DNA of 8,878 bases from Deltaproteobacteria bacterium (GTDB taxonomy: Bacteria; Desulfobacterota; Syntrophia; Syntrophales; UBA2210), in NCBI GenBank assembly GCA_016935935.1, contig JAFGPZ010000330.1, positions 1 to 8,878 on the forward strand. The letters run 5' to 3'. Shown in pieces: positions 1-6,232 of the stretch (position 1 is its first letter; every line of letters begins with the position of its first letter). The notes under the pieces were generated by a model. It ran no database searches, was not told the origin of the DNA, and saw nothing but the letters and a program-made list of their open reading frames with translations. A program made the translations under genes and the position numbers.

Positions 1-84
1 CCTGTCGAGGGGCCTGTCGAGGGGCCTGTCGAGGGGCCTGTCGAGGGGCCTGTCGAGGGGCCTGTCGAGGGGCCTGTCGAGGGG
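1..84. repeat. Seven perfect tandem copies of a 12-bp unit
   Basis: The unit CCTGTCGAGGGG is repeated seven times with no mismatch, and the array may continue left of the window. Because 12 is a multiple of three, every frame is open. On the + strand it would read Pro-Val-Glu-Gly repeats, continuing in frame to a TAA at 133-135, so the tail of an upstream gene cannot be fully excluded. I favour non-coding DNA, because the copies are identical at third codon positions and the sequence after the array has no protein-like character. The half-site CCTGTCGA resembles short GTCGA-containing repeats that I recall next to small GIY-YIG nuclease genes in other environmental genomes. Such a gene starts 105 bp downstream here. 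Confidence 0.97.
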
Positions 85-189
85 ACCAAAATCTTTTCCC
101 CTTCTTTTTCGCTCATTCACGAAAATCCCAATTAATGTATACGGTATCGAACGACGCTATTACGAAATCCCATAAATCCCGACGTTAAT

Positions 190-471
190 ATGCAATTTTA
201 CCTCTACATCCTTCGCCTGCAATCCGGTGGTCTATATATCGGCTGCACCAAAAACATTCGCAAGCGCTACCAGGACCATTTTAACGGCCGTGGCTGCCGG
301 ACAACCAAATCGGACCCGCCTGTAGAACCCATCTACCACGAACGATTCGATTCTTTTTCTGCGGCCCGCAAGCGCGAAGCACAAATTAAACGCTGGTCCC
401 GTGCCAAAAAAGAAGCTCTCGTCGCCGGAGATCTTGAAAAACTTAAGTTACTGTCAAAATCAAAACACTAA
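190..471 (+). CDS. Small stand-alone GIY-YIG endonuclease-like protein
   Basis: This 93-residue protein is nearly all GIY-YIG nuclease domain, the usual size for the single-domain UPF0213/YhbQ-like group. The first motif is Y4-L-Y6 and the second is Y16-I-G18 in GLYIGCT. The catalytic arginine is R26, followed by H30 with the same spacing as R27/H31 in I-TevI. The metal-binding glutamate is E63 in the ARKRE helix. All active-site residues are therefore present, and a metal-dependent DNA nick or cut is the expected activity. The C-terminal tail (W69 to S91) is basic and helical, as in many relatives. No convincing ribosome binding site precedes the ATG, but no other in-frame start fits the domain. 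Its stop is tail-to-tail with the next gene, 61 bp away. The biological role of such small members is not established. The neighbouring 12-bp array suggests a link to repeat DNA. Confidence 0.93.
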   Translation: MQFYLYILRLQSGGLYIGCTKNIRKRYQDHFNGRGCRTTKSDPPVEPIYHERFDSFSAARKREAQIKRWSRAKKEALVAGDLEKLKLLSKSKH

Positions 472-532
472 AAGAGGTATTTGTTCTTCCTATCGGCGGT
501 CTATCCGCAATCAAAACATTTGAAGGCTTTCG

Positions 533-1462
533 TTATTCCTCCCAGTCATGATTCATAAAATCCCAACCGTTGAATCCAAGTGTTGCCAACACTGCTCCCT
601 TCGAAACGCGCCGCTCATAATTTTCCGATATTTCTACCCGATCAAACTGAATGCTACTAGGATTCAACCATCTGGGATTATCGAGTCCCCATATGGGGAA
701 TTTCATGCCTAGGCGTTTCAAGGAGTCGTATTCCAGTTTGAGCCCTTGTTTAGCCCTGCGCCAAATCTGCACTCCGGTTGGAATGTATCCTATAGGATCA
801 ATGGATGCAGCAACGAATCGCATTGCGTCGGGAGAAAGAACGGGAACTGCATGCATATCCGTTTTTGTTCCGCTTCGTCCATCGATTAGAAAATAATTAT
901 TACCTTCATAGTAATTACCCTCGATGAGATGATAGTGTACTTTTGGGTAGTACTGCCTGTAGCTGTAAAAAGCATCAGAGATATCATAGATATCGTCAGG
1001 TCGTTTATTCTGAAAAGTAACAGGCTTGGCGTTATCAATTTGAATTATTAGTTCATTTTTGTTTCGATTAACACCGTGAAGGCCGATTTTGAGAAAACCA
1101 TTTTCTATGGCTTTTGAACAGTTATACGAGTTTGTTATTCCATGACAGAGATTTTCAGGATCGTCTGAAGCCATTTCCGCCCGCTGAGCACACTTAATGA
1201 AAGAAGCTAATATTTCGGATACTTCCACGGGACTCACTTTGTCAGGCTCCATGTCGATTTCCTGACTTTCCGGCACATCCGGGAAAGATGTTGGAGTTTC
1301 GGATACTTCCACAGAACTCTCCGTATCGGGTCCCATAACGCCTTCCTGACTTACCGGCGTATCCGGAACCGGGCTGCAACCTATGAAAAATATCAATAAA
1401 ATCAGCATGCTGAGCTTAATCGCATTCCTCATAGTCATCCCGTAGATTTTTATATTTTCCAT
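533..1462 (-). CDS. Exported lipoprotein with a duplicated linker and a propeller-like C-terminal domain
   Basis: This 309-residue protein has an N-terminal hydrophobic segment ending in the lipobox-like F-I-G-C29, so it is probably lipid-anchored after Sec export. A start at Met11 (base 1432) gives a more normal signal peptide and has a GGGA upstream, so the true start may be 30 bases inside. Residues 32-59 and 60-87 are an imperfect 28-residue duplication rich in Pro, Glu, Ser and Val, which looks like a flexible linker. The rest (about 90-309) contains PVLSPDAMRFVAAS, similar to the SPDG blade signature of TolB/WD40-like propellers, and several Trp and Tyr residues. I do not recognise a named family. 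It is last in a run of three same-strand genes for exported proteins, 46 bp after the Sel1 gene. A surface or periplasmic role is inferred from the signal only. Confidence 0.8.
   Translation of the reverse strand: MENIKIYGMTMRNAIKLSMLILLIFFIGCSPVPDTPVSQEGVMGPDTESSVEVSETPTSFPDVPESQEIDMEPDKVSPVEVSEILASFIKCAQRAEMASDDPENLCHGITNSYNCSKAIENGFLKIGLHGVNRNKNELIIQIDNAKPVTFQNKRPDDIYDISDAFYSYRQYYPKVHYHLIEGNYYEGNNYFLIDGRSGTKTDMHAVPVLSPDAMRFVAASIDPIGYIPTGVQIWRRAKQGLKLEYDSLKRLGMKFPIWGLDNPRWLNPSSIQFDRVEISENYERRVSKGAVLATLGFNGWDFMNHDWEE
1202..1369 (-). repeat. 84-bp tandem duplication inside the lipoprotein gene
   Basis: Two imperfect copies of an 84-bp unit lie head to tail. The stretch TTTCGGATACTTCCAC occurs at 1213 and again at 1297 on the + strand. 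The copies encode residues 60-87 and 32-59 of the lipoprotein, which share PD..P.SQE, M.PD, VEVSE and a final Ser. The period is 28 codons, so the frame is preserved. The duplication lengthens the linker between lipid anchor and folded domain. Confidence 0.85.
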
Positions 1463-1478
1463 AAGGAATCGAAACAGG

Positions 1479-1496
1479 CCATGGTGCAGAGGATGC
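1479..1496 (-). repeat. Intergenic 18-nt element, copy A
   Basis: On the minus (sense) strand this reads GCATCCTCTGCACCATGG and begins 12 nt after the TGA stop of the Sel1 gene. A second copy with two mismatches lies in the same position after the 289-aa gene. The element does not form a strong hairpin with a T-run, so it is not an obvious terminator. Confidence 0.6.
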
Positions 1497-1508
1497 GCTT
1501 AGGATCGG

Positions 1509-2495
1509 TCATTTCGTTTCTACCTTCTTATGCTTTTCGAACCACTCTTTAGCCAGTAATTTTGCTTTTACAATTTGTTCAGGCGTCATTTTATCTGCGG
1601 TTGATTCACGCATTTTTAAGACATTATCGCGAGATTCTCCTTCTGATAATGTTACGCTGATATCAAACCACATATATGCCTGAACGTAGTCTTGAATGGC
1701 TCCTTCACCATTTGAATAGATGATTCCCAGATTGGTCTGAGCATTAGGATATGATCGCTCGGCAGCCATACTTAACCATTTCACTGCCTCTGAATAATCT
1801 TGATCAACTCCCGCACCAACACGGTATATGTTGCCTAAGAGCAGTTGTGATGTTACATGTCCTTGCTCGGCAGCCTTACGTAACCACTTCACAGACTCTC
1901 CGCTGTCGTATATGCCGAGGGCGTACTGTGCATCTGTGTGTCCCTGTTCAGCAGCCAAACGAAGCCATTTTTTACCTTTTGAAAAATCTTTTTTAACCCC
2001 ATGACCATTTATGTACATCAATCCCAGTTTTAACTGCGCATTGGGTTCACCTTGCTCTGCAGCCATGCGATACCATTTTACCGCTTCAACATCATCTTCA
2101 GTGACTCCTTGGCCAATGTCGTACATTTCTCCCAATTCGTACTGAGCCATACGATTTCCCTGCGCTGCAGCCATGTGATACCATTTGAGAGCTTCAGAGT
2201 AATCCTGAGTGACTCCCATTCCATAACGGTAGAATAGCCCTAAACTCATCTGTGCAGTGGGATGCCCTTGTTCGGCACCCATACGGAACCATTTCCTTGC
2301 TAAAGTAAGATCTTTGGCGACTCCATAGCCAAGATAATAATTTTGTCCTAATTCATATTGTGCCTCCGCATCACCTTGTTCAGCAGCTTCTTTCAGAGAA
2401 TCTATTGATTCAGAAAGCTCTTTTCCCCAAATATGCGCAGGAAAAACTATGCAAATTACAATGGCAAGATGCATCAATAATTTAGTCGGCTTCAT
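1509..2495 (-). CDS. Exported Sel1-repeat (SLR/TPR-like) protein
   Basis: This 328-residue protein has a Sec signal peptide (about residues 1-24, cleavage near IWG-K25) followed by seven Sel1-like repeats. Five are full 36-residue units ending in variants of AEQG: 42-77, 78-113, 114-149, 150-185 and 213-248. The unit at 186-212 is only 27 residues and lacks the loop between its two helices. A divergent last unit starts at 249. The C terminus has the MTPEQI...A..LA.EW helix often seen capping such proteins. Sel1 repeats build alpha-solenoids that act as protein-binding scaffolds, often in envelope stress or signalling. The partner is unknown here. An AAGGAG lies about 22 nt before the ATG, too far for normal use, and a weak GGGT is closer. 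It follows the 289-aa gene after 84 bp, so co-transcription is plausible. Confidence 0.92.
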   Translation of the reverse strand: MKPTKLLMHLAIVICIVFPAHIWGKELSESIDSLKEAAEQGDAEAQYELGQNYYLGYGVAKDLTLARKWFRMGAEQGHPTAQMSLGLFYRYGMGVTQDYSEALKWYHMAAAQGNRMAQYELGEMYDIGQGVTEDDVEAVKWYRMAAEQGEPNAQLKLGLMYINGHGVKKDFSKGKKWLRLAAEQGHTDAQYALGIYDSGESVKWLRKAAEQGHVTSQLLLGNIYRVGAGVDQDYSEAVKWLSMAAERSYPNAQTNLGIIYSNGEGAIQDYVQAYMWFDISVTLSEGESRDNVLKMRESTADKMTPEQIVKAKLLAKEWFEKHKKVETK

Positions 2496-2551
2496 AATCT
2501 GTACCCAAAAACAAAATTCTCCTTAGTGATTCTGGAGTTAATCCATGCAAA

Positions 2552-2569
2552 CTATGGCGCAGAGGATGC
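2552..2569 (-). repeat. Intergenic 18-nt element, copy B
   Basis: On the minus strand this reads GCATCCTCTGCGCCATAG and begins 10 nt after the TGA stop of the 289-aa gene. It matches copy A at 16 of 18 positions and has the same place relative to the upstream stop codon. Confidence 0.6.
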
Positions 2570-2579
2570 TTTGTAGGTT

Positions 2580-3449
2580 TCATCGGTTCCAGTTATCCGG
2601 TGGCTTGTCATCGACAAATCTTATCTTGTCACCGTCGACACACCACACACCACGGTTTGTTATTATGTAAATAGGCAGTCCCGTTAGTAAACTCGTAAAG
2701 ACATGTGTTTCCAGAGGATAGTCGGTTACCAGATGTGAAACCACTAGTGCCTTGGATTTTTCTCCATTCGGACCGCTAGTCGGAATTTCAAGAATTCCCC
2801 TGGAAAGCGGTTTCATATACTCTATTCGGCCGCCGTCCATTGAAACGAGTGCACGGTAGTGTTTCCCGAAAATCGCTACATCCGGCTTATTGCTGCCAGC
2901 GAGTAGGTAGACAAGTATTCCTTTTTCTCCGTATGCTTCAGCCGGGATTACAAGTGGGTTGATCGGTTGCATCAGTTCGGGTATCTCCGCGATTGTAAGC
3001 TGTCTCGCACGAACGAATAATTCAAATCCGGGCACTGCTTTCTTTGGCGGATTGTAGGCCTTAAAAGCAGGAGGCTTATCAAATGCTACGCGAACCTCAT
3101 AGGCGATACGGGGCGGGGTATCCGAGGTAAAGAATGTGACTAGATAGCTGTCCTTCGGTGTTCCGTCTTCCGTGCCTTCTCGGAATGGAAGGTAACCTGC
3201 AATCCCAGCTTTGTTAGGGTCTGCAACGTGCTCTAAAAGCGAATCAGTAGCGATCGCTGCAACTTTATCGAGCACATAAATCATCTTACCTACTTCCGAA
3301 ACCCGGGCAATCTCATCCTCAAGTTCAACAGGTATCGAAAGTTTTTTTAATGCAGCAGCGGGTTCTTCAGATGATTGAGCGCACGCAAATGAAGCACTAA
3401 TAAGATTGGCAGATAACAGGATACATGCAATAGCATTTCGCTTTTTCAT
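2580..3449 (-). CDS. Secreted protein of unknown function, 289 aa
   Basis: The N terminus (KKR, a hydrophobic stretch, then A22-C-A24) is a typical type I signal peptide with cleavage after A24, so the mature protein is periplasmic or secreted. The serine before Phe-Ala-Cys23 makes a lipobox unlikely. The mature part is about 265 residues. Recognisable stretches are YVLDKVAAIATDSLL (near 58-72), FFTSDTPPRIAYEVRV, a GILVYLLAG strand, an ALVVSHLVTDYPLETHVF stretch and a C-terminal LPIYIITNRGVW. These resemble a conserved hypothetical family I recall from proteobacterial genomes, but I cannot give it a name or activity. Many short beta strands suggest an all-beta or alpha/beta fold. The start is well supported by AAAGGA six bases before the ATG. 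It is the first gene of the three-gene minus-strand run. Confidence 0.87.
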   Translation of the reverse strand: MKKRNAIACILLSANLISASFACAQSSEEPAAALKKLSIPVELEDEIARVSEVGKMIYVLDKVAAIATDSLLEHVADPNKAGIAGYLPFREGTEDGTPKDSYLVTFFTSDTPPRIAYEVRVAFDKPPAFKAYNPPKKAVPGFELFVRARQLTIAEIPELMQPINPLVIPAEAYGEKGILVYLLAGSNKPDVAIFGKHYRALVSMDGGRIEYMKPLSRGILEIPTSGPNGEKSKALVVSHLVTDYPLETHVFTSLLTGLPIYIITNRGVWCVDGDKIRFVDDKPPDNWNR

Positions 3450-3501
3450 ATAATATCCTTTCGGAATCTATAGAACTTTATTACGAAATATCAGGGATAT
3501 A

Positions 3502-3669
3502 TTACTCCTCCTCCATCACATTCAGCGCTTCCTTTATCCCTCCAGCCATCACGTCCAATTTGATGATCTCATCCAAAAGTCGGTCCCGGTGCTCTCCTTC
3601 CGACATCGACTTAAGTAGCTTCACGAGGTCTCTGATGATTTTCTTTAGATGACTGATATTGGAAAATAT
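3502..3669 (-). pseudogene. Helical ORF fragment without a start codon
   Basis: The minus strand is open for about 55 codons and ends in TAA at 3502-3504. The peptide is strongly helical and charged: HLKKIIRDLVKLLKSM, then EHRDRLLDEIIKLDVMAGG, then ALNVMEEE. It looks like genuine coding sequence but has no ATG near its beginning. The first GTG is at 3624 and the first ATG at 3606, both without a good ribosome binding site. The frame is continuous with the TAA that ends the broken NTF2-like gene just upstream. The simplest reading is the C-terminal remnant of a lost gene. I recognise no family. Confidence 0.45.
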
Positions 3670-4204
3670 TTATTCTTCTAAAGTTTTAATAACTTTTAGA
3701 GAAGCCACATCTGGCCCATCATATTTCCATGATCCATTTTCATTCTTAAATATTATTTCCTTTTCCATTATTTGTAAAACGCCTTCATTCCCAGATTCAA
3801 ACTGTAGCCCTATCTTTACAACATCATTTTTTAATGAACTCAACATGTTTAATCAACAGATACACAGTATGATAAATTTCGCTACTATCCAACATTCTCT
3901 TTTCATACTCTTCTGCAGATTGAATATTAGAAAATGCAGTCAGATATTTCTTGGAAAACAAAGCATACATTCCTTTATAATCTCTCGCCTTACTGTTACC
4001 ACATGAATCATAGTGCAAAAACATGAGCAGGTTTGCTTTGAGGCTTAAGTTCATATTCAGAAGATTTTTACCTTGTTCAGAAATGGAGATTCGAGGTAAT
4101 AGCGAACCAATATCCTGTTCTTCTTGTGAATTAGCAGATAATACAGAAAACACGATAAATAATGGAATAAGACTGCATATCGTCATTTTTAATAATTTGC
4201 ACAT
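3670..4204 (-). pseudogene. Secreted NTF2-like small protein, broken by a one-base frameshift
   Basis: The first frame (4204 to 3824) gives 126 residues with a Sec signal peptide (cleavage near A24-N-S26) and stops right after Ile-Lys-Lys. Removing one A from the run of six (T-run at 3827-3832 on the + strand) restores a second frame that runs to TAA at 3670-3672, giving about 177 residues. The joined product has a consistent pattern: a Y.GMY.LFSKKYL helix, SAEEYEKRM, a strand pair around VKIGLQFE, then KNENGSWKYDGPD. This is the layout of NTF2-like/DUF4878-type exported domains; that assignment is by pattern only. The start has a good GAGGAG nine bases upstream. The extra A in a homopolymer could be a sequencing error as easily as a real mutation. 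Confidence 0.72.
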
Positions 4205-4365
4205 GGATTTAAACTCCTCAAATAATTAACCTATCGTTAAACCACCTTTAAACCAACCAGCGGCTTTATATGGCTCCTAATCGTCTCTTCAAGGTAGCAC
4301 TAATAATTCCATGACAGTTTCAGTCAATCCTTGATTCGGTAGACAGTGTTAGGAATAGCCATATT

Positions 4366-4600
4366 CTATTTTAAATCCCGCGCTATTATTTCGTAATGAT
4401 GCCTTGCTCCAATTTCAGTAAAAGCATTTTTGATAAGGTTGTCTGTTTTTCTGGATAGCGCATAACAAAGATCTACTTCCACAAGACCATCCTGGGTCGG
4501 AATAGAAAGCCTCTGTTTTTCCGATTTTACTCCATCGACATAATATTGAATAGTATTGGCAATATGGCGACTAAGAGTACCGGAATGAGTAAAATTTTCA
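4366..4600 (-). pseudogene. ORF remnant without a start, in the otherwise empty 4205-4612 interval
   Basis: The minus strand is open from 4671 to a TAG at 4366-4368, and the part below about 4600 has protein-like composition. Examples are SRHIANTIQYYVDGVKSEKQ, then IPTQDGLVEVDLCYALSRK, and finally ARHHYEIIARDLK. There is no ATG, GTG or TTG in a suitable place. The upper end runs into the oppositely oriented nucleotide-binding gene. It therefore looks like a 5'-truncated remnant that meets another 5'-truncated gene head to head near base 4600. No family is recognised. Nothing else is evident between 4205 and 4365 apart from the presumed promoter region of the broken NTF2-like gene. Confidence 0.35.
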
Positions 4601-4612
4601 GTATTATTCGTA

Positions 4613-4948
4613 TTGGTTTTTGTACTGGACTTGATCGATATGGGGACGGAAGAAGGCGGTGCATTCCCGATTCATACTCGTATGTACGAAGCCATTAGAT
4701 CATCCGATATTATCATCTGCGATTTGACCGGGCAACGACCCAATGTTTTTGTCGAGGCGGGTTTCGCTCTCAAACATCATGAAAAGAACCGCCTTATTTT
4801 CCTTTTTGAACCACGCAACCGTAATGATAAAGTGCCTTTTGATCTGACAACATTTAAGTATGTGCCTATTTCGCAGGCTGCTGAGATTCCGAATAAAGTA
4901 AAATCTGAAATCATTGCAATTCTTAGAGATACCGGAGCGCCTCTTTAA
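4613..4948 (+). CDS. N-terminally clipped TIR/deoxyribosyltransferase-like nucleotide-binding protein
   Basis: The readable product is about 111 residues from a TTG at 4613, and the frame is open only back to a TGA at 4586-4588. The core RMYEAIRSSDIIICDLTGQR-PNVFVEAGFAL (residues 23-53) is the typical strand-loop-helix of TIR-like and nucleoside deoxyribosyltransferase-like domains: a hydrophobic strand ending in D-L-T-G, N-P/N-V and a conserved E. A KVPFDL..F.Y strand follows near 74-84. Intact relatives have one more N-terminal strand and helix. In another frame just upstream, ATG at 4565 begins MATKSTGMSKIFSIIRI, which could be a displaced first strand, so a deletion plus frameshift is likely. 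Such domains bind or cleave nucleotides such as NAD and often serve in phage defence. That role is inferred only. It ends 15 bp before fic and may share its transcript. Confidence 0.62.
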   Translation: MVFVLDLIDMGTEEGGAFPIHTRMYEAIRSSDIIICDLTGQRPNVFVEAGFALKHHEKNRLIFLFEPRNRNDKVPFDLTTFKYVPISQAAEIPNKVKSEIIAILRDTGAPL

Positions 4949-4963
4949 CGAGATGATATTGAT

Positions 4964-6016
4964 ATGAACAGCAAGGGCTTTAATCCCAAATTAACCATCA
5001 TCAACCGGATCACCGCCGGGCTGACCCGCATCGAGCGGGCACGGGGGTTCCTGGAAGCCGCGAGTTTGTCCGAGGCCTGGGTGAGGGAGATGGGTCGCCG
5101 TGCGCTGATCCTTGAGGCTCATCACACCACGCACATCGAGGGAACACGCCTGACTCTGGATCAGGCCGAGCAACTCCTGGAAGGCAAGCCGGTTCCCGAG
5201 GCCGATCCCGATGATGTGCGGGAATTACTGAACTACAAGAAATCCTTTGAGTTCGTTTCCGAGTATCTCGAGGACGGCGGTCCTGTCACGGAAGGGCTGA
5301 TTCGGGAAATTCACAAGCGGCTCGTCGAGGGAGTGCGGGGCGGAGCCGCTGCTCCCGGCGAGTATCGGAGAATCCAGAACTACGTGGTCAACTCCGTGAC
5401 CGGAGAGACGGTCTACAATCCGCCCCCGGCGCACGATGTGCCAATCATGATGGCGGATCTGGTGGACTGGCTAAACCAGGAGAAGGGTGTTCACCCGGTT
5501 CTGGCGAGCGGTATCTCTCAGTTCCGGTTTGTACATATCCACCCGTTCCTGGACGGCAACGGCCGGACATCCCGGCTGCTCTCGACCTTGTGCCTCTACC
5601 GGGCGGGGTACGATTTCAAGCGGCTGTTTACGATCAGCGAATATTACGACCGAGACCGGCCGGCATTTTATCGGGCTATCCAGAGCGTCCGCGAGCACGG
5701 AATGGACATGACCGGCTGGCTGGAATATTTCGTCGAGGGGTTGACCACCCAGCTTTCCGAAGTCAGGGAACGCGGCGAGCAGGCCATCCGTCGGGACGTG
5801 CTGGTCAAAGAGCACCGACTATCGGACCGCCAGGACAAAGCCCTAGCCCACCTCATGGAGCACGGCAGTCTGACCATCAAGGATTTCGAGGGATTGTGTC
5901 CCGATGTCAACCGTCGGTCTCTTCAACGAGACCTGAAAGCGATGGTTGAAATAGGGCTGTTGATTACAGAAGGAGCAACCAACCAGCTTGTTTACCGGAT
6001 GAAGAAGATCCGCTGA
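4964..6016 (+). CDS. Class II Fic family AMP-transferase with C-terminal winged helix
   Basis: This 350-residue protein is complete. The catalytic motif [12 protein letters not shown] is at 193-204, with the general-base His193, the metal and anion-binding D-G-N-G-R and the final Arg204. The flap with [13 protein letters not shown], which positions the target side chain, is at 151-163. PGEYRRI at 131-137 is the conserved strand before it. The N-terminal helix carries the inhibitory motif T55-T-H-I-E59-G60, matching (S/T)xxxE(G/N), which makes it a class II Fic whose activity is held back by its own Glu59. Residues about 288-345 form a winged-helix domain ([37 protein letters not shown]). Fic proteins transfer AMP from ATP to hydroxyl side chains of target proteins. 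The target is unknown here. The winged helix suggests DNA binding, possibly at the repeat array just downstream. Its GC-rich codon use differs from the AT-rich neighbours, suggesting separate origin. Confidence 0.95.
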   Translation: MNSKGFNPKLTIINRITAGLTRIERARGFLEAASLSEAWVREMGRRALILEAHHTTHIEGTRLTLDQAEQLLEGKPVPEADPDDVRELLNYKKSFEFVSEYLEDGGPVTEGLIREIHKRLVEGVRGGAAAPGEYRRIQNYVVNSVTGETVYNPPPAHDVPIMMADLVDWLNQEKGVHPVLASGISQFRFVHIHPFLDGNGRTSRLLSTLCLYRAGYDFKRLFTISEYYDRDRPAFYRAIQSVREHGMDMTGWLEYFVEGLTTQLSEVRERGEQAIRRDVLVKEHRLSDRQDKALAHLMEHGSLTIKDFEGLCPDVNRRSLQRDLKAMVEIGLLITEGATNQLVYRMKKIR

Positions 6017-6017
6017 A

Positions 6018-6072
6018 CTTGCGACAAACTTACGACACGACTTACGACATACTCACGACACAGCTTGCGACA
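6018..6072 (+). repeat. Five phased copies of CTTRCGACA just after fic
   Basis: Copies start at 6018, 6029, 6041, 6052 and 6064, giving spacings of 11, 12, 11 and 12 bp. Four of the five match CTT(A/G)CGACA exactly and the fourth has CTC instead of CTT. The first copy begins two bases after the fic stop codon. Spacing near one helical turn places the copies on roughly the same face of the DNA, as in an operator or iteron array. Alternating 11 and 12 argues against a coding repeat. Confidence 0.85.
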
Positions 6073-6100
6073 TCCATTTTAGATAAGGAACGGAGGAAAT

Positions 6101-6178
6101 GTGATCCAACGCCACTTCCGTCTCACCGGGAACGGCCTGATCTTTGATAACCCCTTGAATTTGAAAGTTTTCGGTTAA
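6101..6178 (+). CDS. Possible 25-codon small protein with a strong ribosome binding site
   Basis: A GTG at 6101 is preceded by ACGGAGGA four bases upstream. It opens a 25-residue frame containing MIQRHFRLTGNGLIFDN and ending in TAA at 6176. The same ACGGAGGA precedes the next gene. It could be a real small protein, a leader peptide for the downstream Tat lipoprotein gene, or the 5' remnant of a larger gene. I recognise no family. Confidence 0.3.
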   Translation: MIQRHFRLTGNGLIFDNPLNLKVFG

Positions 6179-6232
6179 CTGTTGAAGACATACAACCAAG
6201 AGGTGAGTTTAAATTAACGGAGGAGTTGATGA

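Noticed and set aside
1..135. Open frame with Pro-Val-Glu-Gly repeats ending at TAA 133
   Set aside because: A 12-bp repeat is open in every frame automatically, copies are identical at silent positions, and the 16 residues after the array show no protein-like pattern.
472..532. Bidirectional terminator between the GIY-YIG and lipoprotein genes
   Set aside because: Only a four-base GCGG/CCGC stem with no T-run is visible, too weak to call.
1496..2579. Integron cassette array (same-strand genes with short spacers)
   Set aside because: I found no paired RYYYAAC/GTTRRRY sites and no long inverted repeats of attC type in either spacer.
158..3489. Shared 11-mer TATTACGAAAT at 158-168 and 3479-3489
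   Set aside because: It is AT-rich, short, and has no further shared flanking sequence or common position relative to genes.
3659..4229. Plus-strand ORFs opposite the NTF2-like gene
   Set aside because: They are Phe/Ser/Ile-rich antisense readings of an AT-rich gene, with no ribosome binding sites or domain pattern.
5471..5949. Several long ORFs in other frames across fic
   Set aside because: They are shadows of a GC-rich gene whose own frame has a complete Fic motif set.
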